A DNA stretch of 64,000 nucleotides from Thauera terpenica 58Eu (GCF_000443165.1 NZ_ATJV01000001.1:62001-126000), one strand, 5' to 3'; shown: positions 46,911 through 56,327, numbered from the stretch's first letter. Numbers and translations are program-made. The notes: generated by a model from the sequence alone, not told the origin.

Positions 46911-47387
46911 TCAGGCTGTGCGCTCCTTCTTGCCGTGCATGACCATGATGGTTTGCTGCATGATGGCGCACAAGGTCGATCGCTCGTCGCGGATCGCGAA
47001 CACCTCGGCGCGGGTGATGATGAGCGTGCGGCCTGGCTTGATCACTTCACCGCGCGCGACCAGGTGCTGGCCGTCGGCGGGCGCGACCAGGTTCAACTTG
47101 TACTCCACCGTCAGCACGCTGGCATCGGCCGCGGTCAGTGTGTTGGCGGCATAGCCGGCAGCCGAGTCGGCGATCATGCCGACCACACCGCCATGAATAT
47201 AACCGTGCTGCTGGGTGATCTCCGGCTTGAGAGGCAGGTGGATCTCGGTGAAACCGGGTTCGACCACCATGAGGCGGGCACCGATCAGCTCCATGGCGTG
47301 CTGCAGCGCAAAGCTGGCATGCACGCGCGCGGCGTATTCAGGGTCACGGGGCTGGAACTGCGCCATATCAATTCGCATCGCTTTCAT
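46911..47387 (-). CDS. PaaI-type hotdog thioesterase
   Basis: 158 residues (starts at Met4 or Met8 are also possible; no ribosome site decides). Hotdog fold with QQHGYIHGGVVGMIADSAAGYA, the PaaI/YdiI motif, and TVEYKLNLVAPADGQHLVARGEV. Such enzymes release CoA from stalled acyl-CoA intermediates. First gene of the operon; a near-perfect ACGT palindrome lies 25 bp upstream. Confidence 0.88.
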   Translation of the reverse strand: MKAMRIDMAQFQPRDPEYAARVHASFALQHAMELIGARLMVVEPGFTEIHLPLKPEITQQHGYIHGGVVGMIADSAAGYAANTLTAADASVLTVEYKLNLVAPADGQHLVARGEVIKPGRTLIITRAEVFAIRDERSTLCAIMQQTIMVMHGKKERTA

Positions 47388-47411
47388 CTCAGTGGTGGAT
47401 ATTCTCTCTGT

Positions 47412-47433
47412 TTTACGTTAACGTCAACGTAAA
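47412..47433. promoter_or_regulatory. 22-bp palindrome, probable LiuR-type operator
   Basis: The sequence reads tttacgttaac at its left end and gtcaacgtaaa at its right; ten of eleven base pairs are symmetric. It lies between the MerR-type gene and the thioesterase gene. On the minus strand it contains TTGACG, a good -35 box for the thioesterase operon, so a bound MerR-type dimer would sit on the promoter. ACGT-centred palindromes are, as I recall, the operator type of LiuR regulators; the match needs a matrix check. Confidence 0.6.
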
Positions 47434-47466
47434 GTTGGTGGTACAACAAGGCCAGCGTCACGCCCC

Positions 47467-47910
47467 TCAGTCGACACCGGCCCGGTCGATGCGTCGCACC
47501 AGCTCCGCCCTGGCCGCTGCTGCGCCCTCGGCGTTATGTCCGAGCAAGGCATGACACTGCTGCTCGAGCATGTCGATCTCGAGCAGCACGGCTTCGATGT
47601 CCAGACGCTGTTGTTCCATCGCAGCACGCCGGGCAGCAAGCACGCTGAGAAAGCGCTCGAGCTGCGGCGCAGTGTTACGAACCCCGCCGTACATGTCGAG
47701 CAGCTCACCAACTTCGGCAAGAGAAAGCCCCAGGCGTTTGCCGCGCAAAGTGAGCTTGAGCCGGGTGCGATCGGCCTTGGTGTACACCCGGGCTCGACCG
47801 GAACGAGCCGGGGTGAGCAGGCCCTGATCCTCGTAGAAGCGGATCGCGCGCGGGGTGATGTCGAACTCGCGCGCAAGCTCGGTAATGGTGTAGGTTTGTT
47901 CTTCGCCCAT
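47467..47910 (-). CDS. liuR: MerR-family regulator, LiuR-like
   Basis: 147 residues from MGEEQTYTITELAREF with GGAAG upstream. The winged-helix N-terminus (DITPRAIRFYEDQGLLTPARSG) is followed by LKLTLRGKRLGLSLAEVGELLDMY and a C-terminal dimerisation coiled coil with LEQQC, very like LiuR, the repressor of branched-chain amino-acid and acyl-CoA breakdown genes in proteobacteria. It lacks the metal-binding Cys cluster of MerR/CueR. Located directly before the thioesterase-thiolase operon. Confidence 0.8.
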   Translation of the reverse strand: MGEEQTYTITELAREFDITPRAIRFYEDQGLLTPARSGRARVYTKADRTRLKLTLRGKRLGLSLAEVGELLDMYGGVRNTAPQLERFLSVLAARRAAMEQQRLDIEAVLLEIDMLEQQCHALLGHNAEGAAAARAELVRRIDRAGVD

Positions 47911-47929
47911 GGTCTTCCGTGATTGCCAA

Positions 47930-47995
47930 TGACGCTGCGCAGCACCCAGCAGCGTCAGCAAGATATTGTTTTATAAAATATAAATATGTATATGT
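47930..47995. promoter_or_regulatory. Inverted repeat and AT-rich divergent promoter region
   Basis: TGACGCTG (47930-47937) and CAGCGTCA (47950-47957) form an 8-bp inverted repeat; next to it 47961-47995 is almost pure A/T (ttttataaaatataaatatg). The region lies between the minus-strand MerR gene and the plus-strand metallo-hydrolase and probably holds both promoters. TATAAA and TATATT candidates exist on both strands, without convincing -35 boxes. Confidence 0.45.
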
Positions 47996-48076
47996 CGGCA
48001 AAAGTTAAGCAGATTTCAGGCACCTGAGCAACCTCAGGCCTGCGCAGCCGGCAAGCTACCCGAGCGAGACCCGCCC

Positions 48077-49102
48077 ATGTCCGATCTACACTACCCCTTT
48101 CCCGAACTCCCCACCGCAGCCACAAGCCTGGAAGTCGCCCCCGGCGTGCACTGGGTGCGCATGGCCCTGCCCTTTGCCCTCGACCACATCAACCTGTGGC
48201 TGCTCGATGACGGCGATGAGCGCGTCATCGTCGACGCCGGTTACGGCAGCGACGCGACGCGCTCAGCATGGTCAGGCCTGCTCGATGCTGACCCCCGGCC
48301 CATAAGCCGCGTCGTCGTCACCCACCACCACCCCGACCACCTTGGATTGGCGACCTGGCTGGCTGCGCGCAACAAGGCCAGCCTGCACATGGCACTGGGC
48401 GAATATCTCGCCGGCCATGCCATGTGGCACCAGTTGCCCGGCTATTGCGTGCCGGACATGGTCGAGCAGTTCCGCACCCATGGTCTTGACGAGCCGCGCG
48501 CGACGGCACTCGCCGAGCGCGGCAACGCCTACCGCCGCGGCATTCCCGAGATGCCGTCACGCTTCGAGCGCCTGCGTCAGGGCAGTGAACTGTCGATCAA
48601 CGGCAAGATCTGGCGCGTCCTCATCGGCTACGGCCACTCTCCCGAGCACGCCAGTCTGTATTGCGCCGAACTGGGTGTGCTCATCTCGGGCGACATGTTG
48701 CTGCCGCGCATCTCGACCAATGTCAGCGTTTATGCTGCAACGCCACATGACGACGCCCTGGGCTATTTTCTTGACTCGATTCGGGAACTCTGCAACATGC
48801 CCGATGACACGCTCGTGCTACCATCTCACGGCAAACCTTTCAAGGGTATCAGAGCAAGAGTGGCTCAACTGGTCGAGCATCACCGCGAGCGTTGCGACGC
48901 ACTGCTCTCCGAGTGCAGCGCAGCAAAAACCGCCGGAGAACTGCTCTCGAGCATGTTTCCACGCGAACTCGATACCCATCAGGTCATGTTCGCCATGGGG
49001 GAGGCAATTGCTCACCTCAACCACCTGGAGAAGCGCGGCGCGCTTCTGCGGGAGGTCGGTGCGGATGGTCTGGTCCGCTTTATGGCAAGAAATCAACGAT
49101 AG
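48077..49102 (+). CDS. MBL-fold metallo-hydrolase upstream of phaC
   Basis: 341 residues. Metal-site motifs THHHPDHLGLATWL, GHSPEHASLYC, ISGDMLLPRI and LPSHGKPF are complete. The C-terminal region (HRERCDALLSECSAAKTAGELL) is the winged-helix-like BLACT/LACTB2-type part. It may hydrolyse a thioester such as an acyl-CoA or PHA-related intermediate; this is inferred from its place 35 bp before phaC on the same strand. Confidence 0.87.
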   Translation: MSDLHYPFPELPTAATSLEVAPGVHWVRMALPFALDHINLWLLDDGDERVIVDAGYGSDATRSAWSGLLDADPRPISRVVVTHHHPDHLGLATWLAARNKASLHMALGEYLAGHAMWHQLPGYCVPDMVEQFRTHGLDEPRATALAERGNAYRRGIPEMPSRFERLRQGSELSINGKIWRVLIGYGHSPEHASLYCAELGVLISGDMLLPRISTNVSVYAATPHDDALGYFLDSIRELCNMPDDTLVLPSHGKPFKGIRARVAQLVEHHRERCDALLSECSAAKTAGELLSSMFPRELDTHQVMFAMGEAIAHLNHLEKRGALLREVGADGLVRFMARNQR

Positions 49103-49137
49103 ACCCTGCCTGGTCACCAACATGGAGTTAAAACAAC

Positions 49138-50967
49138 ATGGCTGCACCCTCAAAAGAGACCCCGCATCCCGAACTGCCTGACCCGCAGGAGGTCGCCAAG
49201 ACCTACGCTGAGGTCGCACAGCGTGCTTCGCACCTGATCAGCGATCACATCCAGCGCCAGCTCAAGAAAGGGGTCGCCACCCCCGCGGACGAACTCGGCA
49301 TCGCCCAGGCCTTCATGGACATGATGGCCAAGCTCTTGTCGAACCCCTACAAGCTGGCCCAGTCGCAGATGAATCTGGTGTGGGACTACTTCTCGCTGTG
49401 GCAGCATTCGATGATGCGCTTCGCAGGCGTCAACGGCTTGCCGGTCGCTGCTCCCGAAAAGTCCGACAAGCGCTTCAAGGATGAGGAATGGGAGGAGCAC
49501 TTCCTGTTCGACTTCATCAAGCAGTCCTATCTGATCACCGCGCGCCATATCCATGACACCGTGTCCAGTGTCGATGGCCTCGACGATCAGACCCAGAAGA
49601 AAGTCAACTTCTACACCCGCCAGTACGTCGACGCGCTGTCGCCGTCGAACTTTGCCATCACCAACCCGGAAGTGTTCCGTGAGACGCTCAAGAGCAATGG
49701 TCAGAACCTGTTGAAGGGCCTGAACAACCTGCTGCGCGACGTCGAGGACGGCGGCGGCAACCTGCGTGTGAAGATGACCGACACCACCGCCTTCGAGCTG
49801 GGCAAGAACGTCGCCACCACGCCGGGCAAGGTCGTGTTCCAGACCGACATGATGCAGCTGCTGCAGTACAGCCCGAGCACCGACACGGTCCTGAAGAAGC
49901 CGCTGCTGATCGTTCCGCCCTGGATCAACAAGTTCTACATCCTCGACCTGCGCGAGAAGAACTCCTACATCAAGTGGTGTGTTGACCAAGGCCACACCGT
50001 GTTCGTGATCTCCTGGGTGAACCCGGACGAGCGCCAGGCGGAGAAGACCTTCGAGTCCTACGTGCTGGAAGGAACAATCGCCGCACTCGAGGCGATCGAG
50101 AAGCAGACCGGCGAGAAGTCGGTCAACGCCGTGGGCTATTGCCTCGGTGGCACGCTGCTGGCCACGACGCTGGCCTATCTTGCCGGCAAGAAGCAGTCGA
50201 GTCGTATTGCAGCGGCGACCTTCTTCACCACGATGACGGACTTCGCCGATCCGGGCGAACTGGGCGTGTTCATCGACGAGATCCAGGTCTCCAGCCTCGA
50301 AAAGAAGATGTTCGAGCGCGGCTACCTGGAAGGTTCGGAAATGGCTGGCACCTTCAACATGCTGCGCGCCAACGACCTGATCTGGTCCTTCGTGGTCAAC
50401 AACTACCTGCTGGGCAAGGACCCGTTCCCCTTTGACCTGCTGTACTGGAACTCGGACTCCACCCGCATGCCGGCCAAGATGCACAGCTTCTATCTGCGCA
50501 AGCTGTACATGGAAAATCGTCTGGTGGAGCCGGGTGGCGTCGTCATCGACGGCGTGGCCATCGACCTCGGCAAGATCAAGACGCCGTCCTACTTCATCTC
50601 CACGATCGAAGACCACATCGCGCCCTGGAAGAGCACCTATGCGGGCGCTCGCAACTTCGGCGGTCCGGTACGTTTCGTGCTGGGCGGGTCGGGCCACATC
50701 GCCGGTATCGTCAATCCGCCGGCAGCCAACAAATATGGCTACTGGATCAACTCCGCCGCCAAGCTGCCGGGCAGCACGGACGACTGGTTTGCCGGCGCTC
50801 AGCAGCACCAGGGCTCATGGTGGACCGACTGGCAGGCCTGGCTGACCACCATTGATGGCGAGCAGACCGAGCCGCGTGATCCGGCGAAGGGCAAACTGAA
50901 GGCGATTGAGGACGCGCCGGGCTCCTTCGTCAAGAGCCGCGCCGACGCCAAGGAACTGGCCGCCTGA
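49138..50967 (+). CDS. phaC: Class I poly(3-hydroxyalkanoate) synthase
   Basis: 609 residues, normal for class I PhaC. An N-terminal PhaC domain (about 30-230) precedes the alpha/beta-hydrolase core. The lipase-like box AVGYCLGGT carries nucleophile Cys335; the Asp and His of the triad fall near DDWF-type and GSGHIAGIVNPP motifs toward the C-terminus. It polymerises 3-hydroxyacyl-CoA into storage granules. The phaA/phaB genes are not adjacent, though a thiolase lies 3.5 kb away. Confidence 0.96.
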   Translation: MAAPSKETPHPELPDPQEVAKTYAEVAQRASHLISDHIQRQLKKGVATPADELGIAQAFMDMMAKLLSNPYKLAQSQMNLVWDYFSLWQHSMMRFAGVNGLPVAAPEKSDKRFKDEEWEEHFLFDFIKQSYLITARHIHDTVSSVDGLDDQTQKKVNFYTRQYVDALSPSNFAITNPEVFRETLKSNGQNLLKGLNNLLRDVEDGGGNLRVKMTDTTAFELGKNVATTPGKVVFQTDMMQLLQYSPSTDTVLKKPLLIVPPWINKFYILDLREKNSYIKWCVDQGHTVFVISWVNPDERQAEKTFESYVLEGTIAALEAIEKQTGEKSVNAVGYCLGGTLLATTLAYLAGKKQSSRIAAATFFTTMTDFADPGELGVFIDEIQVSSLEKKMFERGYLEGSEMAGTFNMLRANDLIWSFVVNNYLLGKDPFPFDLLYWNSDSTRMPAKMHSFYLRKLYMENRLVEPGGVVIDGVAIDLGKIKTPSYFISTIEDHIAPWKSTYAGARNFGGPVRFVLGGSGHIAGIVNPPAANKYGYWINSAAKLPGSTDDWFAGAQQHQGSWWTDWQAWLTTIDGEQTEPRDPAKGKLKAIEDAPGSFVKSRADAKELAA

Positions 50968-50985
50968 TTGCGCTGATTCGACTCG

Positions 50986-51016
50986 AACGGGGAGCGGAAG
51001 CTCCCCGTTTTCATTT
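50986..51016 (+). terminator. Rho-independent terminator after phaC
   Basis: Perfect 10-bp stem AACGGGGAGC (50986-50995) / GCTCCCCGTT (51000-51009) with a GGAA loop and a following ttcattt; 18 bp beyond the phaC stop. Confidence 0.9.
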
Positions 51017-51057
51017 GTGCGCCCAGCTGCCACCCAAGCTCTCGAACATGCCCTGAA

Positions 51058-51498
51058 ATGCGCCCCCGGCTCGTCCTCGACACCAACACCGTTCTCGCCC
51101 TGTGGATGTTCCACGACCCACGCTTGTGCATCTTGCGCGACTGGATCGAGGCCGGCGCGTGCACGCTGAGCACACGCGCAGACGCACTCCACGAGCTGCA
51201 GCTCGTGCTCGCCTATCGGCAATTTGCGCTCGACACGCTCACCCAGCAAAGGGTGTTGCAGGACTATCGGGCCCGCGTCGAGATTTCAGCGGCCGACGTG
51301 GTCCCGGACACGCGGGCGCTGCCCGTGTGTCGAGATGCGGATGACCAGAAATTTCTCGAGATCGCTTTTGATACCGGCGCGTCGTCGCTGCTCACCCGCG
51401 ACAAGGCGCTGCTTCGGCTCGGCCGCCACCGCCTGCTACGCGAGCGTTTTGCCATCCTGTCGCCTGAACACTTCATCAACCAGCTGCCGACGCTCTGA
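51058..51498 (+). CDS. PIN-domain protein, COG1569-like putative toxin
   Basis: 146 residues. PIN nuclease fold with the acidic residues in RLVLDTNTVLALWMF (Asp8), the central Glu in ALHELQLVLAY, and RDADDQKFLEIAF with LLTRDKALL (Asp). COG1569 PIN proteins are often called toxins of toxin-antitoxin pairs, but no antitoxin gene precedes or follows it: upstream is the phaC terminator, downstream a convergent gene overlapping its end by 23 bp. It may be an orphan RNase. Confidence 0.82.
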   Translation: MRPRLVLDTNTVLALWMFHDPRLCILRDWIEAGACTLSTRADALHELQLVLAYRQFALDTLTQQRVLQDYRARVEISAADVVPDTRALPVCRDADDQKFLEIAFDTGASSLLTRDKALLRLGRHRLLRERFAILSPEHFINQLPTL

Positions 51499-52357
51499 GC
51501 TCAACCAGGCCGCGACGCAGGCTGGCGAGATAGCGCAAGCCGGCAATCACGCGGCTGCCGTACCACGACGCCATCTCGCCGTCGATCAGCGTAGCCGGGC
51601 GCGCGGCCAGCGTCGCCACCTCATCTAGGTGTCTGCTGTGAAAGCGGTAGGGCTCGGTCGATAACAGCACGCGCTCCACCTTGGGCAACCACGGTGCATC
51701 CCAGCCAAAAGCGGGATAGCGCGCAGCACCGACATCACCGCCCTCCACCGCAGGCAGGGTCTCCCAGCCCACCTCCGCGAGCATCGCCGAAATATAGGTG
51801 TCACTGGCGATCGTCATCCACGGCTCGCGCCAGATCAGGTACAGCACGCGTTCGAGTGGCAGGCTGGAGCGCGCGCATGCGGCGTCGGCGAGCGCGGCAT
51901 TGAGCTCGGCTTCGAACTGCGCGGCGCGCGCCTCGCAACCGAAGATGCCACCAAGAAGACGATACAACGCAAGATTGTCGCGCGGCGTGTTCGGATGCGT
52001 GACGATGATGTGCGGGATGATCGCGGCCAGCTCATCAACCGTCTCGCGGCGGTTTTCGTCCATGTTGACGATGAGGTGCGTGGGTTCCAGGGCACGCACG
52101 CGCTCGAGCTTCACATCCTTGGTGCCGCCCACCTTTTCCACCGTGCGCAGTTGCGCGCGCGGATGAATGCAGAAACCCGTGCGTCCCACCACCTGATCAC
52201 CCAGCCCAAGCTCAAACAGCAATTCGGTGAGGGATGGCACCAGGGACACGATGCGCGCCGCGGGCCCGGCAGGCGAGTGAGCGACCCCGCTCGCGTCGAG
52301 CAGCGCGGAGAAGGGGCTTGAAGGGGGGCTGAAAGCAGCGGGCTCGACCGGATTCAT
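51476..52357 (-). CDS. BtuF-like periplasmic metal-chelate binding protein family
   Basis: 293 residues from MNPVEPAAFSPPSS. Class III helical-backbone receptor: RIVSLVPSLTELLFELGLGDQVVGRT, KVGGTKDVKLERVRALEPTHLIVNMDEN, and WMTIASDTYISAMLAEVGWETL. Such proteins bind cobalamin, heme or siderophores for ABC import. No clear signal peptide is visible with this start, and no ABC transporter genes are adjacent, so it could be a cytoplasmic or orphan member. Converges on the PIN gene. Confidence 0.82.
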   Translation of the reverse strand: MNPVEPAAFSPPSSPFSALLDASGVAHSPAGPAARIVSLVPSLTELLFELGLGDQVVGRTGFCIHPRAQLRTVEKVGGTKDVKLERVRALEPTHLIVNMDENRRETVDELAAIIPHIIVTHPNTPRDNLALYRLLGGIFGCEARAAQFEAELNAALADAACARSSLPLERVLYLIWREPWMTIASDTYISAMLAEVGWETLPAVEGGDVGAARYPAFGWDAPWLPKVERVLLSTEPYRFHSRHLDEVATLAARPATLIDGEMASWYGSRVIAGLRYLASLRRGLVELRASAAG

Positions 52358-52604
52358 GTCTGTCTCTGTCAGGAATGTGACGGCGGGAAGGTATCGCCTT
52401 GGCGACTCTGCGTCCAGCACGCGCGGGCAAGCCAGCGACGCTCGGGCGTAGCCGTATTGCGGACTACCCCAAGCTGACAGAACCCCACAATCTGTGCAAT
52501 CCTCGCGTGGTCGTTCTGTCGGAAGCCTCGTCGGCACGGGCCCACTGCCCTGCCTCCGCAGGACACAGGACGCATCCAAACAGCTACTTTCCGAGGATGA
52601 ACAG

Positions 52605-53573
52605 ATGAAGAAACTCACCGCGCTGGCCGCTGCTGTGGCAATTTTCGGCACTCTGGCCGCCACCCCTGCTCAGGCCCAGCAAAAGTTCGTCACCATCGGC
52701 ACCGGCGGCGTCACCGGCGTCTACTATGCCGCGGGCGGTGCGATCTGCCGCCTCATGAACAAGGACCGCGCCCAGCACGGCATCCGTTGCTCGGTCGAGA
52801 GCACCGGCGGCTCGGTATACAACGTCAATACCATCAAGGCCGGCGAGCTCGACTTCGGCGTGTCGCAATCCGACATCCAGTACAACGCCCTGAAGGGCGA
52901 GGTCCAGTTCAAGGACGGCGGCGCCTTCCCGGAGTTGCGCTCCGTTTTCTCCCTGCACGGCGAGCCGCTCACCGTGGTATCGCGCAAGGAAGCCAACATC
53001 ACGAAGATGGAAGACTTCAAGGGCAAGCGCTTCAACGTCGGCAACCCCGGCTCGGGCCAGCGTGCCACGCTTGAAGTGCTGCTGCCGGCGATGGGCATGA
53101 GCACCGCTGACTTCTCGCTGGCCTCCGAACTGAAGCCCGATGAACATGGCGCAGCGCTGTGCGACAACAAGATCGATGGTTTCGCCTTCGTCGTCGGTCA
53201 CCCCGCCGCCAACATCCAGGACCCGACCACCACCTGCGGCGCCAAGCTGGTTTCGATCACCGGTCCGGGCGTCGACAAGCTCCTGGCCGAATACCCCTAT
53301 TTCGCCCCGGCCACCATCCCGGGCGGCATGTATGCGAACAACCCCGAGCCGACCAAGACCTTCGGCGTGGTTGCCAGCATCGTGTCCTCGACCAAGGTGC
53401 CGGCAGAGAGCGTGTACACCCTGGTGAAGGCGGTATTCGAGAACTTTGACGACTTCAAAAAGCTGCACCCGGCCTTCGCCAACCTCGAGCCAAAGGACAT
53501 GATCAAGAACGGCATGTCGGCGCCCCTGCACGACGGCGCGGTGAAGTACTACAAGGAAAAGGGCTGGATGTAA
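52605..53573 (+). CDS. TAXI-family TRAP transporter substrate-binding protein
   Basis: 322 residues. Sec signal [19 protein letters not shown] ending AQA, then the TAXI domain: [78 protein letters not shown]. Captures a solute in the periplasm for the fused TRAP permease downstream; glutamate-like or C4 acids are typical but not proven. GAGG lies 8 bp before the ATG. The upstream 247-bp gap contains no gene. Confidence 0.94.
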   Translation: MKKLTALAAAVAIFGTLAATPAQAQQKFVTIGTGGVTGVYYAAGGAICRLMNKDRAQHGIRCSVESTGGSVYNVNTIKAGELDFGVSQSDIQYNALKGEVQFKDGGAFPELRSVFSLHGEPLTVVSRKEANITKMEDFKGKRFNVGNPGSGQRATLEVLLPAMGMSTADFSLASELKPDEHGAALCDNKIDGFAFVVGHPAANIQDPTTTCGAKLVSITGPGVDKLLAEYPYFAPATIPGGMYANNPEPTKTFGVVASIVSSTKVPAESVYTLVKAVFENFDDFKKLHPAFANLEPKDMIKNGMSAPLHDGAVKYYKEKGWM

Positions 53574-53619
53574 CTCCGTCGCGCGCCATCCGCCAAACGG
53601 GCGGCGCTCAAATTTTGCG

Positions 53620-53655
53620 AAACGGCGGCGGGCCACCAGCCCTTCGCCGTTTTTC
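53620..53655 (+). terminator. Hairpin with T run between TRAP receptor and permease
   Basis: AAACGGCG (53620-53627) pairs with CGCCGTTT (53645-53652), with additional G/C pairs inside, followed by TT then c. It lies 46 bp after the receptor gene and 46 bp before the permease ATG, so it may stop part of the transcripts and keep permease levels lower than receptor levels. Confidence 0.65.
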
Positions 53656-53700
53656 GTGTTCGACCCTGAATATCTGCAATATCTGCAAGAGAGGTGGCGC

Positions 53701-56301
53701 ATGGCGAGCCCGGGAAAAGAGAAAGGCAGTATCGAGCTGACTGATGAGCAGCTGAAACAAATCGTCGCCGAGGCCGACACCGGCGGACGCAAGCCGACCG
53801 GCTTCACCGCGCAGCTCTTGCTGATGGTGGCCCTCGCCTGGTCGCTGTTCCAGCTCTGGATCGCGTCGCCCCTGCCGTTCTCGCTCGGCATCTTCGTCCT
53901 CAACGACACCGAGTCACGTGCCATTCACCTCGCCTTCGCGGTATTCATGGCGTTTGCCGCCTACCCGGCGTTCAAGCGTTCGCCGCGGGCCTACGTTCCG
54001 GCCATGGACTGGTTGCTCGCCATGGCTGGCGCCTTTTGCGCCGCCTACCTGTTCCTGTTCTACCGCGAGTTGGCCGACCGGCCCGGACTGCCAACGACCA
54101 CCGACCTCGCCGTAGCCGTCGTCGGCATGGCTCTGCTGCTGGAAGCCGCACGTCGCGCGCTGGGCTTGCCGATGGTGATCCTGGCCGTCGTCTTCCTCAT
54201 CTACATCTTCTTCGGTCAGTACATGCCTGATGTGATCGCCCACCGCGGCGCATCGCTGGCCAAGGGCATGAGCCACATGTGGCTGACCACCGAAGGCGTG
54301 TTCGGCGTTGCAGTTGGGGTGTCGACCAGCTTCATCTTCCTGTTCGTGCTCTTCGGCGCCCTGCTGGAGACCGCAGGTGCCGGCAACTACTTCATCAAGT
54401 CGGCGATCGCGCTGCTCGGCCACATGCGGGGTGGTCCGGCCAAGGCAGCCGTTGTCGCCTCCGCCAGCACCGGCCTGATTTCGGGCTCGTCGATCGCCAA
54501 CGTGGTGACGACCGGCACCTTCACCATTCCGCTGATGAAGAGCGTCGGCTACCGTGCCGACAAGGCCGCCGCGGTCGAGGTCGCCTCCTCGGTCAATGGC
54601 CAGCTCATGCCCCCGGTGATGGGAGCCGCCGCCTTCCTCATGGTGGAATACGTCGGCATCACCTACATCCAGGTCATGAAGCACGCCATCGTGCCGGCGC
54701 TGATTTCCTACATCGCCCTGTTCTACATCGTGCACCTCGAAGCCCTGAAGATGAACCTGCAGGGCCTGCCGCGGCGCGAGCCCCTGCCCTGGCAGCGCGT
54801 CACCATCACCACCACGATGACCGTGTCCGGCCTCGTCATCCTGTCGGCCATCATCTATTGGGGCCTGGGCTGGATAAAGGGACTGGCGGGTGACGCAGCC
54901 TTCCTCATCGTCGGCCTGATGATGCTCGCAGCCTACGTCCTGATCGTCCGCAACGGGGCACGCTACCCCGAGTTGCACATGGACAAGCCCGACGAAAAGA
55001 TGGAGTTCCTGCCCGAGATCGGCCCCACGCTGAAGTCCGGCCTGCACTTCCTGCTGCCGGTTGCGGCCCTGATCTGGAACCTGATGGTCGAGCAGCTCTC
55101 GCCGGCGCTATCGGCGTTCTGGGCGACCCTTTTCCTGATCTTCATCCTCGTCACCCAGCGTCCGCTGTTCGCATTCTTCCGTGGCACGGGCCAATTCGGC
55201 GACGCCGTCCGGGAAGGCTTCCAGGACCTCTTCAGCGGCCTGGTGACCGGCGCCCGCAACATGATCGGCATCGGCATCGCCACCGCGACGGCGGGCATCA
55301 TCGTCGGCACGGTGACGCTCACTGGCATCGGCCTGGCGATGACCGAACTGGTCGAGGTGTTGTCAGGCGGCAACCTGATGATCATGCTCATCCTGGTGGC
55401 GGTGATCTGTCTGATCCTGGGCATGGGTCTGCCCACCACGGCGAACTACATCGTGGTGTCGACGCTGATGGCACCGGTGATCGTCGACCTCGGCGCGCAG
55501 GGCGGGCTACTGGTGCCGCTGATCGCGGTGCACATGTTCGTGTTCTATTTCGGCCTGATGGCTGACGTCACACCCCCGGTGGGTCTGGCGTCCTACGCCG
55601 CAGCGGGCATCGCCAAGAGCGACCCGATCAAGACCGGCCTCACCGCCTTCGGCTACAGCGGGCGGACCGCCATCCTGCCCTTCATGTTCATCTTCAACAC
55701 CCAGCTGCTGCTGATCGGCATCACCGACATCTTCCATCTGGTGCTGACCGTCGTCACCGCCACCATCGCCACCATGATGTTTGCCGCAGCAACACAGGGG
55801 TTCTTCATCACCAGGAACCGTCTCCACGAAGGCCTGATCCTGCTGCTGGTGACCTTCACCCTGTTCCGCCCCGGCTTCTGGATGGATATGGTGTACCCGG
55901 CCTACGAGGAGGTCGCGCCCACCGAACTTGGCCGTCTGGTCGAAGAAGCGCCGCCCAACGGCAACCTGCGCGTGTGGGTCGAAGGCATCACCCTGGAAGG
56001 GGACGAGATGTCCAAGGGGGTCTTGCTGCCGCTGGGCGAGCCCGCTGCGAGCGCAAACGAACGCCTGAAAAAGATGGGCCTGACGGTGATGGCCTTCGGT
56101 GAGGACGTGCAGATCGCTGCGGTGCGTTTCGGCAGCCAGGCCGAAAAGCTGGGGCTGGAGCAAGGCTTCACGATCAAGACCATCGAGCTGCCCTCGGGCG
56201 AACGCCCGGCAAAGGAGTGGATGTACCTTCCCGCCTTCCTCCTCCTCGGGCTGGTGTGGTTCATGCAAAAAGGGCGCGCACGCAGGCAGGCGACGGCGTA
56301 A
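53701..56301 (+). CDS. TRAP transporter permease, DctQ-DctM fusion (TAXI type)
   Basis: 866 residues from MASPGKEKGSIELTD, with GAGAGG 6 bp upstream. Small-subunit-like helices at the N-terminus (about 40-160) are followed by the large DctM-type domain with SASTGLISGSSIANVVTTGTFTIPLM, VASSVNGQLMPPVMGAAAFLM, ILGMGLPTTANYIVVS and DVTPPVGLASYAAAGIA. A C-terminal soluble segment (about 740-835) resembles DUF3394/PDZ, then a last helix. Moves the solute bound by the TAXI receptor with Na+ or H+. Confidence 0.94.
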   Translation: MASPGKEKGSIELTDEQLKQIVAEADTGGRKPTGFTAQLLLMVALAWSLFQLWIASPLPFSLGIFVLNDTESRAIHLAFAVFMAFAAYPAFKRSPRAYVPAMDWLLAMAGAFCAAYLFLFYRELADRPGLPTTTDLAVAVVGMALLLEAARRALGLPMVILAVVFLIYIFFGQYMPDVIAHRGASLAKGMSHMWLTTEGVFGVAVGVSTSFIFLFVLFGALLETAGAGNYFIKSAIALLGHMRGGPAKAAVVASASTGLISGSSIANVVTTGTFTIPLMKSVGYRADKAAAVEVASSVNGQLMPPVMGAAAFLMVEYVGITYIQVMKHAIVPALISYIALFYIVHLEALKMNLQGLPRREPLPWQRVTITTTMTVSGLVILSAIIYWGLGWIKGLAGDAAFLIVGLMMLAAYVLIVRNGARYPELHMDKPDEKMEFLPEIGPTLKSGLHFLLPVAALIWNLMVEQLSPALSAFWATLFLIFILVTQRPLFAFFRGTGQFGDAVREGFQDLFSGLVTGARNMIGIGIATATAGIIVGTVTLTGIGLAMTELVEVLSGGNLMIMLILVAVICLILGMGLPTTANYIVVSTLMAPVIVDLGAQGGLLVPLIAVHMFVFYFGLMADVTPPVGLASYAAAGIAKSDPIKTGLTAFGYSGRTAILPFMFIFNTQLLLIGITDIFHLVLTVVTATIATMMFAAATQGFFITRNRLHEGLILLLVTFTLFRPGFWMDMVYPAYEEVAPTELGRLVEEAPPNGNLRVWVEGITLEGDEMSKGVLLPLGEPAASANERLKKMGLTVMAFGEDVQIAAVRFGSQAEKLGLEQGFTIKTIELPSGERPAKEWMYLPAFLLLGLVWFMQKGRARRQATA

Positions 56302-56327
56302 ACGTCGCGCTGAGCAGTGCCCACAAA

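Noticed and set aside
52358-52604. Possible cobalamin riboswitch near the BtuF-like gene (cccactgccctgcc)
   Set aside because: The resemblance is on the strand opposite to the BtuF-like gene and the other conserved blocks of the B12 riboswitch are absent.
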